This document shows positions 1 to 9,682 of a stretch of DNA of 64,000 nucleotides, piece by piece (the stretch's first letter is position 1; each line of letters opens with the position of its first letter). The notes under the pieces were generated by a model. That model was given only the letters and a program-made list of their open reading frames with translations, was not told where the DNA came from and did no database searches. The position numbers and the translations under genes were made by a program. Source of the stretch: Trichomonas vaginalis G3 (lineage: Eukaryota; Parabasalia; Trichomonadida; Trichomonadidae); contig NC_067207.1 of NCBI RefSeq assembly GCF_026262505.1, forward strand, positions 19,498,082 to 19,562,081, read 5' to 3'.

Positions 1-2
1 TG

Positions 3-431
3 AGAACTCTTAGAGATGCGTTAGGGGTTAATGGTCAGATATACTGGGATGGAAATCATGACTCCATCATACAGCAGTTAGTATATTATTACAATAATAC
101 ATGGCATAGAACAATAAACATGAAACCGGTGGAAATGAAAAATGATATTTCAAAAGAATGGGAATATATTAGAAAGCAAATGGAAAGGTTGAATGATGTT
201 AAACGTGAACAAATTAATTCGGGGCTCATGAATTTTAAACAAGGGGATAAAGTTTTGATTCATCTCGATTATGGAAAAACTGATAAATCAATGACAAAAA
301 GAAGACGAAGATTTGACACAATAGCTGAATTTGTTAGATATATTAACGGCAATGCATTAGTTGAAGTTGACAATAAATTAATAGAAATTCCGATTTATTT
401 TATTACTCCATTATATTTAAATAATATTTAA
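3..431 (+). CDS. Polinton integrase, C-terminal part (5' cut by window)
   Basis: The frame is open from the left edge, so the gene starts outside the window. The visible residues hold the end of the catalytic core of a retroviral-type (DDE) integrase, seen in the stretch YYNNTWHRTINMKPVEM, which matches the usual integrase pattern of Asn-Asn-x-x-His-x-T-I then Pro. A basic C-terminal module follows (GDKVLIHLDYGKTDKSMTKR), resembling the SH3/chromo-like tail that reads DNA or chromatin. Its role in the family is joining the element ends to host DNA. The catalytic acidic residues lie further upstream and cannot be judged. It is followed at 20 bp by a small same-strand ORF. Confidence 0.85.
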   Translation, partial: RTLRDALGVNGQIYWDGNHDSIIQQLVYYYNNTWHRTINMKPVEMKNDISKEWEYIRKQMERLNDVKREQINSGLMNFKQGDKVLIHLDYGKTDKSMTKRRRRFDTIAEFVRYINGNALVEVDNKLIEIPIYFITPLYLNNI

Positions 432-450
432 TTTTTTTATTTCGTAAGAA

Positions 451-723
451 ATGAGTAACAACGAAGCAGTCAAGAGTCCAGACGATGAATATAAAAAGAA
501 ACTAAACAGAATTAAATCAAAAATATGTTATTACAAAAAGAAGCCACAATGTGGTGGGGTTGAAAACGATAAAGAGAGGAAAGAAATAATCGAAAAATTA
601 GAAACTTATCGTTCAATCCTTAAACTGAGTGAAGCAAAAATAAAAGAATTTAATAGAATAAATAAATTGATTGGAAGAGATGAATTTAATAAAGATGAAT
701 TTTTAAACTCTATCCAAATTTAA
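451..723 (+). CDS. Small charged Polinton protein, unknown
   Basis: 90 residues, rich in Lys and Glu, probably mostly helical (middle part KERKEIIEKLETYRSILKLS). There is a Cys near residue 26 and another near 34. It follows the integrase by 20 bp on the same strand, so the two are likely expressed together or from neighbouring promoters. I do not recognise the family. Its 3' end overlaps the end of a convergent micro-ORF by a few bases. Confidence 0.55.
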   Translation: MSNNEAVKSPDDEYKKKLNRIKSKICYYKKKPQCGGVENDKERKEIIEKLETYRSILKLSEAKIKEFNRINKLIGRDEFNKDEFLNSIQI

Positions 724-884
724 TTTTTATTCCTCTTCGACAACATCTCTCTTTCCATCATTACCGCATAACCACATTTTCTCAATTTTAGTGGTTTGTT
801 ATTTTTAACATGTTCTTGCATCATTTTTATCATTTCCTCCCTTGTTATGATTCGTGGTAAATTTTGAGCTTGTGGGGTATTCAT
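720..884 (-). CDS. Polinton micro-ORF, 54 aa, shared LT(K/R) motif
   Basis: 54 residues, starting MNTPQAQNLPRIITREEM. The start is supported by the T-rich/TAAATG leader just upstream (TTTTATTTTTATCATAAATG), identical to the leader of the micro-ORF at 1600. The stretch IITREEMIKMM resembles parts of the next two minus-strand micro-ORFs. Function unknown. It converges on the plus-strand ORF at 451-723 with a 4-base overlap. Confidence 0.5.
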   Translation of the reverse strand: MNTPQAQNLPRIITREEMIKMMQEHVKNNKPLKLRKCGYAVMMEREMLSKRNKN

Positions 885-1417
885 TTATGATAAAAATAAA
901 AATTTGTTATCACTTATTTTATCGTGAATGTTTTTAGGTTATTCAATAATTAATTATTTTTGAATAACTGGGAAATAAATTTACGTCAAATATGCAATTT
1001 ATAAAATCTTATGTCGACAGGCTACGTAGCACAGTGGTCTAAGGTGGTGTTATGGAGGGGTCAAGGTCTGTGGTTCGAACCGCGACAGCGCCGTATTTTC
1101 TTATTTTCTTTATTTGTCTTGTTTGTCGTGAATAAAAAGTATCATAAAAGTGCTCTATCTTCCACGGGAATAAATAAAAAATTTACTTTATTTCTTCTTT
1201 ATTTCTTCTTTATTTCTTTGTTCCCGTGGAAGAAGGGTTTTGCTGTTTTTTCTCAGCCGAAATCAATGATTTTTTCATTTTTGGAATCCTTAGCGAATGA
1301 GGAATCTTTTCTCTCGTGGAAGCTTTGACCTAAAATATAATTTAGGTGAAGAGGTGAGATATCACCTGTTTTTTCACCTGTTTTTATGGTAGTAGTGAAA
1401 TAAAATTTTGTTATCAG
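885..1417. other. Gene-free Polinton segment with tRNA-like boxes and a hairpin
   Basis: No credible protein gene. Position 1027-1037 reads TAGCACAGTGG, a good match to a Pol III A box, and about 1072-1081 reads GGTTCGAACC, a good B box. The acceptor, T and anticodon stems do not pair properly, so this is a tRNA-like relic at best. Downstream lies a perfect 12-bp inverted repeat (1159-1170 and 1221-1232). A 105-aa ORF crossing both features reads through low-complexity T-rich sequence and is most likely spurious. Confidence 0.5.
1159..1232. repeat. Inverted repeat, 12-bp arms
   Basis: Arms CTTCCACGGGAA (1159-1170) and TTCCCGTGGAAG (1221-1232) are perfect complements around a 50-base AT-rich loop that can extend the pairing with TAAATAAA/TTTATTTC. 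A partial third copy, CTCGTGGAAG, ends near 1322. It could form a stem in RNA between genes of opposite orientation; whether it ends transcription is unknown. Confidence 0.6.
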
Positions 1418-1600
1418 TTATTTTATCATCATTTTATTAAGTTCATCTTTAGTTAATAATTTGAATGGATTCGCTAATGTTCCACCTTGAGTCACAACAC
1501 TTGCCCCGGCTAATTGTGAAGAACCTGGGATAAGTACTCCATGAAATGATTTCATTGGTATCATTAATTTAGAAATAGTTGGCTTAATTAATTTGGTCAT
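1418..1600 (-). CDS. Polinton micro-ORF, 60 aa
   Basis: 60 residues with Gly, Ser and Pro in the middle and the stretch LLTKDELNKMM at the end. The leader TTTTATTTTTATCATAAATG is the same as at 884. The similar C-terminal motif suggests kinship with the 54-aa and 44-aa neighbours. Family not recognised. Confidence 0.5.
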   Translation of the reverse strand: MTKLIKPTISKLMIPMKSFHGVLIPGSSQLAGASVVTQGGTLANPFKLLTKDELNKMMIK

Positions 1601-1660
1601 TTATGATAAAAATAAAATTGCATAATTTAAATTTTTTTTCTTTCTCATTTTCTCATTTTC

Positions 1661-1795
1661 TCATTTTTCATTCTGTTTTGGTTTCAGCAACTTTTCAAGT
1701 TGTTGTCTTGTCAGTAACTTTAATTTTAACTTTGGATCAAATATTGGGTTTCCATCTTTATCTCTTCCAATAACACCATATGGTAGAATCTTCAT
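1661..1795 (-). CDS. Polinton micro-ORF, 44 aa
   Basis: 44 residues starting MKILPYGVIGRDKDGNPIF and ending with LLTRQQLEKLLKPKQNEK. The leader TTTTATTTTAGTATAAATG matches the set seen before other minus-strand genes here. The stretch LLTRQQLEKLL parallels LLTKDELNKMM and IITREEMIKMM in the two neighbours. Function unknown. Confidence 0.5.
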   Translation of the reverse strand: MKILPYGVIGRDKDGNPIFDPKLKLKLLTRQQLEKLLKPKQNEK

Positions 1796-1872
1796 TTATA
1801 CTAAAATAAAAATTTAAATTATGCTGTTTGCTCTTTTGGAGCTCCTAAAGTTTGTTTCACAAACATTGAGCT

Positions 1873-3732
1873 TCATTGAACTCTATACCATGCGAATACA
1901 GTCATAAATGGTGGCATGTAATCTTTACTTTGTCCCGTTGTTTGTGTATATCCTGAAACGCGATGTGTATGGTTTCCTTCTCCCTGAGTGTCACTCCAGT
2001 AACAATTTATGGCAAATTTAACATCATCTTTAACATCATATCCTTTACCTTTTGTCATTCCTGACCAATCCCAATATCTATGCTTATGCCAACCTGCTTG
2101 AGATGTGCTTAAATCTATGTAGTGACTGTGTGCAGGTAAATTTTCACCGTAATTGTTTTACTTCCCCCTGTTTCCTTTGAAGAGTTTGCACAATACAAAA
2201 ACCTGTCGACTATTTGTTCCATGCACCAACACCAAACATTGCTTGAGGACCTCTCACATCCATAGATTATAAATAGAACCTACTGGGTTCATTAAATCAA
2301 ACATATGAGATATTATAGGATTGTCTCTTTTGAACTTAAAATATAGTGTAACTATTTCGGGTTTTTCTGGTTTGTGTCAGAATATTTTTTATAATATAAT
2401 CTTATGTTTTCAGGGTATGTAAAATCTTGACTATAATATTTATTTTTGTCATCTTCATAATAGTATACTATTCTCGTTTTTTCTATTGCATTATATCTTT
2501 TATATCTATAATATTCTAAATATAATGTTTGCTTTTTTGGTCTACATGTGCGTCAACACCATAGTCATAATAATACGGTGCTGGAGCTACGTTAGACAAT
2601 GTCATATCCGTCATTTCATAAACTCTTAAATATTTCTTTTGTTCGTCTCCATATAAGTTTAAGTAGCAGTTGTTGTCTAATGGAACTTTAACTTGTGTGC
2701 CATTATTCTTTATATAGCCTACATACATTTCATTGTTATTTTTCGGAATGAGTTTATACCGTATACCATTTCTTAAGGACTGTACAAACTCCCATCTAAA
2801 ATATTTGTTTTCTTCATTGACGAAAAGTCGCCAACAATAGTTTCAATATTTTTTGTTCAACTAAACTTTGGTATATTTCGTTAACAAATGATATATCTGC
2901 TTTCTTTGCTAACTCATCGTTAACAAATTCCTTATCTGCTTTCTTTGCTAACTCATCGTTAACATATTCTTATCTGCTTTCTTTGCTAACTCATCGTTAA
3001 CATATTTTATCGCTTTCTTCCCTAACTCATCGTTAACATAATTATATCTGCTTTAAGGTCTAAACATTCTGAAACCATCCTGTATCAGCTTTAGTTTTAA
3101 GAATCTTCGATGTCCGTTCATGATACCATTCAACCTTTCTATAATTTCATTATCTTTTTCATTACATATTCCTTATCTGCTTCTTCATTTTCATAACATC
3201 CTTATCTTCTTTGCTAACTCATCGTTAACATATATTATCTGCTTTCTTTGTAATCATCGTTAACAAGTTTATCTGCTTTCTTTGCTAACTCATCGTTAAC
3301 ATAAGTTATATCTGCTTTCTTTGCTAACTCATCGTTAACAAATGATTTATCTGCTTTCTTTGCTAACTCATCGTTAACATATTCCTTATCTGCTTTTTCA
3401 TTATGTCATTTAGGAAACCTTTTATGAATTCCTCATTTAAATTAAATCTTCCAATCTTCAAAACTTTAGGAAATGCATTTAATGCGTAATATCTTTGTTC
3501 TTCTGGTGGAATTGATGTTATATCATCCGTTATTCCTTTAATTTTTGAATTCATAAATAAAATTTCTTTTATATTTGATATCACTGCACCACCTTTGCAA
3601 ACGAATTCGAAATGGTCATTTTTCAATACTATCTCCAAATCTCCATATTTCAACATTTGCGTTTGTTCTGCCGTCTTTGAATTATATGCATATGGCGTAT
3701 GTAATGGTCTGTGGTTGCTGTTGTTTAATCAT
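1873..3732 (-). pseudogene. Polinton fibre/spike-like gene, broken
   Basis: A decayed minus-strand gene. Its C-terminal end contains HTHRVSGYTQ and ends PPFMTVFAWYRVQ, which resembles the collar/tip of phage-type tail fibres. The middle carries repeated units related to VNDELAKKAD, about 13 residues each, as expected for a trimeric shaft or coiled stalk. The N-terminal end lies near 3732, behind the usual TAAATG-type leader. It is broken, with roughly half a dozen or more breaks. In an intact element this would be a candidate for a host-binding virion appendage; that is inference from the repeat architecture and the tip-like end. Confidence 0.6.
2870..3395. repeat. Degenerate 39-bp repeats (fibre shaft)
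   Basis: Many imperfect copies of a unit containing CTTTGCTAACTCATCGTTAA with variable 5-8 base joints (for example around 2890, 2940, 2980, 3210, 3290, 3330, 3370). On the minus strand they encode VNDELAKKAD-type units. Unit length is about 39 bp, a multiple of three, which fits protein repeats rather than a CRISPR array. Confidence 0.75.
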
Positions 3733-3756
3733 TTATTACGATTTAAAAATAAATAT

Positions 3757-4469
3757 TTAATCTGTTATCTCATCAGCTATTTTTTCTATTTGAAATTGCC
3801 ATAATATTTCATTCATAAATTCTAAATCACAATCAAATAGGTCAGTTATTCTAAATTTAATATTTGATAAATCTTTTGAATGAAGAATAAATGAATTCCC
3901 GGATAATTGAAACGGATATGATAAAGAAAATATGTTTAAGTTGATGGATAAAATGTTTTGTATTGATGGGTAAGAGTTAGGGTCTAATGTTTGATGTGAA
4001 AATCTCATTGGGGTATTAACTTTATCACATTTGATTAAAATGAAATTAGAACCAGTGTCAGAATACAAAACATCCCCAACATCTTTTTCAAAATTTAATA
4101 TCCCCAACAATGAACGAAGACGAGGAGTACAAAATTTAATTTTCAGCGGAAATTTAATAAGGTTATTTATTTCATCAAGTTCAAAAAGTTTATCAGGTTT
4201 TGATTTAAAATTTTCTTCATACCATACGATAAATGATTCATTTAAATAACTTAAAATCATGTTAATATCCCATTTCGTTATCACATTATTTATATACATA
4301 TCATACGTTTTTTTCATGGTCATCTTTAATAAATGATATATAATCTGAAGGGTCTAAAAGAATGGGATTAAATTTACCACTCACAGAAACGAGAGTAACA
4401 TTATAAATTCCGCTAACTGTTAAATTTAATTCACAGTTATTATTCGAAATAATATTGATAATTGACATT
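3757..4469 (-). pseudogene. Unknown Polinton gene, probably broken once
   Basis: A 188-residue open frame occupies most of the stretch. A further in-style N-terminal segment begins near 4469, behind a T-rich leader, so the whole looks like one gene with about one break. The composition is that of a soluble beta-rich protein (many Ile, Asn, Phe, Ser). It is divergently arranged with the plus-strand gene starting at 4490, sharing a 20-base AT-rich promoter gap. I do not recognise the family. Confidence 0.45.
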
Positions 4470-4489
4470 TTTTTATTACGATTAAAAAT

Positions 4490-4968
4490 ATGGTAAAGCG
4501 TTATTTTCCAGTGATAAATAAAACTAGAATAAGATTACCTCAAGAATTCATAAATTCAACGAATAAGAAATTCATTCATGTTATAAATTTTAGTGTTTTC
4601 AGAAAATATGAGTCGATGTCATATTCATCATCAGGTTATATTTCACTTCATTCAAATTTAGTTCAATCAAACCCATATAATGACCATTTCATAAGATTTT
4701 CAGATGGTATTAAAAATGTAATTGATAGATTAAAATATGAACAGATTGACAATATCGAATTTTTGGAATTTTGGTTTAAATATCCGATGGAAAAAAGATT
4801 GAAGTTAAAGATAAAGCTGATACTATAACAAAAAAATTACAATGACCGATCCGGATAGTGGGGAACAAAAAAGAAATAAAACAAACGATAGAAACTGGTG
4901 AAAGGTCAATTATTATCGATTATGATTCAAAGGATTATTATTCGATAATGTTAATGCTTGAATATTAA
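4490..4968 (+). pseudogene. Unknown Polinton gene, plus strand, about one break
   Basis: The 5' part is a 112-residue open frame starting MVKRYFPVINKTRIRLPQEF, and coding-like sequence continues to about 4968, so roughly one break is likely. It is one of few plus-strand genes in this part of the element and is divergent from the gene ending at 3757. No recognisable domain. Confidence 0.4.
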
Positions 4969-5306
4969 ATAGCCTTAACAAAGAATTTTTCAAGTGATAT
5001 TTTATATTCATCAACTATTTTATTATAAATATCATTATATGTTAAATGAAGTTCAGTTGTTGTTCCGTTCTTTGATATCTTAATTGTGCTAATATCCTTT
5101 ATAGGATTTATTTTTGCAACTGTTCCGCAGCATGAAACCTCATCATCTATGAAAAATTGAATCTTCACGTCTGAATCTTGAACATCACAAAGAATGGCGA
5201 TAATGTGAATTAATGATTCATAAGGTAAAATAATTAAACCGGATTGGTCAATTAAATTTATTATTGAATCATAATTATCAGTTATGATATCACGGTAAAT
5301 TTTCAT
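4965..5306 (-). CDS. Unknown Polinton protein, 113 aa
   Basis: 113 residues, acidic, starting MKIYRDIITDNYDSIINLID. The ATG overlaps the stop of the upstream gene (TAATG arrangement at 5306), so the two are tightly coupled and probably expressed from the promoter before 5617. Two Cys at about residues 59-60 (SCCGTV). Family not recognised. Confidence 0.5.
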   Translation of the reverse strand: MKIYRDIITDNYDSIINLIDQSGLIILPYESLIHIIAILCDVQDSDVKIQFFIDDEVSCCGTVAKINPIKDISTIKISKNGTTTELHLTYNDIYNKIVDEYKISLEKFFVKAI

Positions 5307-5617
5307 TAATTCAGAATTAATGTCTTTTTATATGGGTTATCAAGTGGTGCTGGGTATGTTGGATAAGTGGGAATTTCAACAGGTTCTTTACCAGGTTCAG
5401 ATAAAATGATTGGGTCTCCATCTTCTTTTTTTCTCTCCTCATTCTTCGGTAAGTCACGAGTTAATAAATTTGGTTGAGTTGCTGACCTTGTTAATTCAGG
5501 ACTAACATTAACTTTAACATTTTGAATAATTCGTGATTTATCATCATTTACGTTATAACCAACCGTAATCTCTGCTTTTGCGTTAGTGTTCTTTTGACTA
5601 GTGAAACGTCTTCTCAT
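5306..5617 (-). CDS. Unknown Polinton protein, 103 aa, Pro-rich tail
   Basis: 103 residues. The N-terminus is basic (MRRRFTSQKN) and the C-terminal half is low in order, with Pro and acidic residues (PGKEPVEIPTYPTYPAPLD). The leader ATTTTTTTATTCGAATATAAATG fits the element's common start context. The composition suggests a flexible, perhaps nucleic-acid or virion-associated protein; this is inference only. Confidence 0.5.
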   Translation of the reverse strand: MRRRFTSQKNTNAKAEITVGYNVNDDKSRIIQNVKVNVSPELTRSATQPNLLTRDLPKNEERKKEDGDPIILSEPGKEPVEIPTYPTYPAPLDNPYKKTLILN

Positions 5618-5649
5618 TTATATTCGAATAAAAAAATATATTTAAACTT

Positions 5650-6549
5650 TTATTTTGCTGGAACTTTTGAATCTATTATTTCCTGTATTTGTTCATGAAG
5701 TTGATTTTTAGCATTTTCATCGAAATTAATAGACCGAATATATTCATTAATTGCATTCTTATAATCATTTGATTTCTCAAATTTTCTTTTATCTGATTCC
5801 TTAACTAAATCATAAGTTAAACCTCGTTGCTGATATAATGGTTTCTTAATTAAATCTTTGAATGCTTGAGATAAAGCACCTGATGCAATTCTTGCTACTA
5901 TAATTGGTTGGAATTGCTGTTTAAGTTCATCTTTAACATTTGCGAAAACTGGATCGAATAAAGCAACTTTAAAGAATTTCTTAGCTGGAATTTCAGGTCT
6001 TAAATTTGCATATTGACCATCAAACTGGTTAGAATATCGTGGTAATCCATCCGGTCCCTCTTCAATAGCATTTAATTCTTCATTGAAGTAAGAATATGGA
6101 TTATGACGGTATGAATTAATTGGACCATTTTCACCTTCTCCAATGTATTGTTTAACAGCTTTTCCATTTTCATCAAATTGCATAGGATAATGTTCATTAT
6201 ATGCTTTACGTTTAGGATAATCCGTCATTGTTAATTTATACCCATTTATGACTTTAATATTTCCTTGACCATCAGTAACGAAAACTTCATTTATTCCATC
6301 AGGTTTTCCATTTGGACCCGTAATGTCTGCTTCGTGTGCTTCCCAATTTGGTCCGTGACGTTTGGCATATGCTTGAGCTTCTGGTAATGTTAAAACGTTT
6401 CTCATTTGTTTAACATCCTTTTGAAGACCGGCAACAATGTGGACTAATTCTTTCATTCCGTCTGGAACTTTCATAGTTCTATTATATGCACCCTTTTTGT
6501 TTGTTCCTTGTTTTAATGGAACCTGTAGAAGATTTGCAATTTCTGTCAT
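5650..6549 (-). CDS. Polinton protein, 299 aa, unknown
   Basis: 299 residues, complete ORF. It starts [20 protein letters not shown], has a helical middle with a stretch on navigating a sequence ([20 protein letters not shown]), a [14 protein letters not shown] segment and a helical C-terminal part. It lies directly before the packaging ATPase in the same direction with about 40 bp between them, so a morphogenesis or virion role is plausible from context. I cannot name the family with certainty. Confidence 0.6.
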   Translation of the reverse strand: MTEIANLLQVPLKQGTNKKGAYNRTMKVPDGMKELVHIVAGLQKDVKQMRNVLTLPEAQAYAKRHGPNWEAHEADITGPNGKPDGINEVFVTDGQGNIKVINGYKLTMTDYPKRKAYNEHYPMQFDENGKAVKQYIGEGENGPINSYRHNPYSYFNEELNAIEEGPDGLPRYSNQFDGQYANLRPEIPAKKFFKVALFDPVFANVKDELKQQFQPIIVARIASGALSQAFKDLIKKPLYQQRGLTYDLVKESDKRKFEKSNDYKNAINEYIRSINFDENAKNQLHEQIQEIIDSKVPAK

Positions 6550-6589
6550 GTTTAATTATAAATAAAAAATAAAAATTAATTATAAAAAG

Positions 6590-7417
6590 TTATTCGAATT
6601 TAATGGAACCTTTATTTAAATCAACTATTATTTTTCCATGTTCTCCTAATTGTTGATATTGTGTGTAAAGTTCATTAATGCTCATTGGTAAATTCACTTG
6701 ATAAAGCATAACGTTCAACTGTTGACGACTAAAACCACTGAAAATGAAAAGGGTGGACAGGTTTGATTTAATGTTTGTGCTTAATGCTTTAAAGTATTGA
6801 ACAGCCATGAAGAATGAACACTGAATGTGTCGACATTGAGTTAATAATTGATTAAAATATGATTTCTCATTAGTTATTAGTTTTGATTTCACCGCATCAT
6901 CTAGAAAAATGAGTGAATGCAAAAATTCTCTATCAAAATTTGAAATAGAAAGTGTTTCAAATAATTCATCCCGTTGTTTATCAATAATTTTATCCTCTAA
7001 TCCTTGCTTCTTGATTGTATTATATAATTCTTTATACATTACAAAGTTTTTTAAATAATCTTCTGCTTCTTCTTGTGATAAATAAATAATTGGAATTTTG
7101 ATTAAATGCTTTAAAGATTCAAATGTATCATCTGAAGGTGAACCTGAACGGTTGATATAAATTAACACATGTGAATAGGGTGAAGTGTTAGCAATAATGA
7201 TAATTTGTTTTAATATCGTTAATGTTTTACCTTTATTTTGTTTACCAATTGCTGCAGTGATTGAATTTAAGTAACATTCAGAATATGGAATTTTCATTAA
7301 TTTTTCCTTAGATAGAGCATTTCTATTATCACTCAATGCTTCATTAATCATATCATCTACGTATGTATTATATACTCCTGCTAATTCTTCATAAGGGGTG
7401 GATGAATTTAAATCCAT
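6590..7417 (-). CDS. Polinton packaging ATPase (A32/FtsK-HerA-like)
   Basis: 275 residues. A Walker A-type loop is seen as GKQNKGKT at about residue 58 after a hydrophobic strand, and a Walker B-type strand as LIFLDDAV at about residue 169. A following Gln-containing motif (CRHIQCSFFMAVQ) sits where these ATPases carry their sensor. This layout and length match the genome-packaging ATPases of Polintons and related viruses, which pump DNA into capsids. The neighbours are the capsid gene upstream and the 299-aa gene downstream, the expected morphogenesis cluster. The start is backed by the leader TTTATTTTTGATTAAATG. Confidence 0.8.
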   Translation of the reverse strand: MDLNSSTPYEELAGVYNTYVDDMINEALSDNRNALSKEKLMKIPYSECYLNSITAAIGKQNKGKTLTILKQIIIIANTSPYSHVLIYINRSGSPSDDTFESLKHLIKIPIIYLSQEEAEDYLKNFVMYKELYNTIKKQGLEDKIIDKQRDELFETLSISNFDREFLHSLIFLDDAVKSKLITNEKSYFNQLLTQCRHIQCSFFMAVQYFKALSTNIKSNLSTLFIFSGFSRQQLNVMLYQVNLPMSINELYTQYQQLGEHGKIIVDLNKGSIKFE

Positions 7418-7441
7418 TTAATCAAAAATAAATTTATAATT

Positions 7442-9080
7442 TTAAACATTTCTATTCATCAATATTTCATCATATGAACTTCTATACTGCGGTGGTGTAC
7501 CTGTTGGATGATATTTCAAACCTTCATCCGGTGTCCATGTCCAATATGTAGTCCTAGTAAACCAAACCTGAGGAGGATTTGTCACCTTTGAACAGTAAGT
7601 GTCATTTTCACCCTGAATGATTGGATAAGCTTTCACTTGTACTGTAACTTGTGAGTTGAAAGTTTCTAATCCATCAAAGAATATACCCGCTCCATCACGT
7701 TGAACTGGAATAGTGCATAAGAATGAAGTTTGGTCTTTCCATGTTCTAGCTAATGGCGTGCCATTATCATCATTCAGTGGTCTAGTTAATGAGTCCTCGT
7801 ATTCTTCCGTGCATTCATTCACTCCATCTAAATCAGAAGCTTGAAGCATACGTGTAAAGAATATGTCGCCCACTGTGGTCATCGCTTGATCGGGGAAGTT
7901 TCTGGAATCTATAGTGACCTGAAGACCTCGAAGCATTGGATTTTCTAAAACCGTTCTTTGCATTGCATTCTTCGGAAATGTTAACACAACATCTGTAACA
8001 TTATGAAGAGCGTATGAGAAATCTGAGCTATACCTTCAGGAGTGATGCAACCTCCATTTAGTGAACGAACGTCAATATGTTGAGCTGGAATCATGAATGG
8101 ATCTTCCTTACTAAATAAACGTGGTATTGCTTTAACTGATTCTTCAATTAAACCGTATCCTGGTGTAATGCATTTATCCTCTAAAACTTCCATCTTTGTG
8201 CATGAAATAATAACGTCTTCAACTGTTGCGTCAGCAGATGTAGCGGCTAAGCTTGTAATTAATTTGGCAGGAAGTCCGATTTGTTGGAATTTGCGATCAT
8301 ATTTATAAACATGATTCATAATCTTTTCATAATTTTCATCAGTTATCTTTTCATAAACGTAATTTTGTAAATCAGCAACTCTTAACGGGTCAACCTGACA
8401 AAATACTAAAGTATCCCTGAAAACATAATATTTAAGAATGATTTCACCAAATGATTTAGGATAATCATCGAACGCCTGAAATGCTAACAAATCATTTACC
8501 GGAATAATCATATCAAAAGTGACATCAACTTCTTCATTTGCTTTCTTGAAAACTTCTGAAGGGTCAATATATTTACCACATACTGAGTTATCATATTTTT
8601 GAACATTATTATATAACGAATGAACAAACTTTTTAACTTTCCTTTCTGATTTTGGTTTATATGTTGCAAATGCGAAAGATTCACGGGCGCAATCCATCTG
8701 AAGATAACCGCATCACCTCTTTCGGTTTCTACTTCTAATTGTTTAAAGCTTTGATTTGATGATTTGTAACCAACGAATAAACGCATGCATTTAAAAGCGG
8801 CATCACATGTGAAAGCTTTATTTGAAACTAGAGTTGCTTTAACTTTGCGTTTAATATATGTGTCACCTAATTGGTTCACATCATGAGCCGGATTTGTAAT
8901 TCTTAAATGAGTTTGTTTATCATCAAAATATGGAGCATCAGAGTCATAGCATGAACTTTCAAGTTCTCTATAATATCTTCTTCCATCATTCTTTGCGAAT
9001 ATTTCATTTATCTTTTCGAATGAATGAAACACATTTCCATTAATCGGTTTAGTGTTTGGCACTAAATAGTTAGTCGTCAT
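7442..9080 (-). pseudogene. Polinton major capsid gene, broken
   Basis: The stretch reads as one capsid-type gene of about 540 codons, starting behind a TAAATG leader at 9080 and broken about twice. Visible hallmarks are beta-rich sequence, the N-terminal part with RYYRELESSCYDSDAPYF, and a C-terminal part with many aromatic and Pro residues (NPPQVWFTRTTYWTWTP). Size, position before the packaging ATPase and composition fit the double jelly-roll major capsid protein of Polintons. Because the assignment rests on context and composition, a structural comparison would be stronger. Confidence 0.65.
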
Positions 9081-9149
9081 TTATTATTAAATAAAAAATC
9101 AAAATTAAAAGATGAAAATGAATTTTTAATTTTAATGAAATAATCAACT

Positions 9150-9352
9150 ATGGCTGCAGGATTCTTTAAGAAACTGTGGGATAAAGTAAAAAGAGGAGCG
9201 CATAAAGTTTGGGAAACATGAAGAAAGGAGCAAATTGGATATTTAAGAATAAAGAAGCAATTAGTGACGTTGCTGAACAAATAGCACCTAATGTTCCGGT
9301 AAGGGAAGTATTAAATAAAGGAGATAAGTTTATCGACTACAACCGATACTAA
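9150..9352 (+). pseudogene. Second pX-like Polinton gene, plus strand, about one break
   Basis: It starts MAAGFFKKLWDKVKRGAHKV, nearly the same N-terminus as the minus-strand gene at 9311-9616. It is short, basic and amphipathic. It looks broken about once. The two copies face each other with their 3' ends overlapping. See the entry at 9311 for the likely role. Confidence 0.5.
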
Positions 9353-9616
9353 GATAAAATAATATTTATTTATTTTTCCACTATCTACCCCTATTTTATT
9401 AAGTATTCCTTCAGCAATTCCACCAACTGCGTTACCTGCTTGTGCTCCCATCGCTGGATTACCTGCTTTAGCACCTAATACTCCTCCTATGATAGTTCCT
9501 GCCGTTTTCGCTACTGGTGCCAAAAAGTTTGCAACGGGTTTAATAATCTTTTGATGAACCCAACTTGCAGCTTTCTTAATTCCTTCCCATAATTTTTTAA
9601 AGAATCCTGCCGCCAT
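9311..9616 (-). CDS. pX/pVI-like small virion protein (Polinton)
   Basis: 101 residues. The N-terminus MAAGFFKKLWEGIKKAASWV is an amphipathic basic helix, and the middle is Gly/Ala rich (AGTIIGGVLGAKAGNPAMGA). This resembles the membrane-active or DNA-condensing minor capsid peptides (adenovirus pX/pVI-like) found beside capsid genes in Polintons. It lies just upstream of the capsid gene on the same strand. A paralogue with the same start lies on the opposite strand at 9150. The last residues run into the antisense of that copy and are less trustworthy. Confidence 0.55.
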   Translation of the reverse strand: MAAGFFKKLWEGIKKAASWVHQKIIKPVANFLAPVAKTAGTIIGGVLGAKAGNPAMGAQAGNAVGGIAEGILNKIGVDSGKINKYYFILVSVVVDKLISFI

Positions 9617-9682
9617 CTCTGATTTAATATTAATTAAAAAATATATTTCATCACTTATATCTAATTTTTTATTTAATGATAA

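Noticed and set aside
1020-1093. A functional tRNA gene
   Set aside because: The A and B boxes are good, but the acceptor stem has three mismatches, the T stem pairs at only two of five positions and no proper anticodon stem forms.
1011-1328. 105-aa plus-strand ORF containing VAQWSK...WFEPRQR
   Set aside because: It is the translation of tRNA-like boxes plus T-rich sequence and an inverted repeat; such frames are typical artefacts of tRNA-like DNA.
2870-3395. CRISPR-like array
   Set aside because: The joints are 5-8 bases only, the unit is about 39 bp (13 codons) and it translates into a protein repeat; the organism is a eukaryote.
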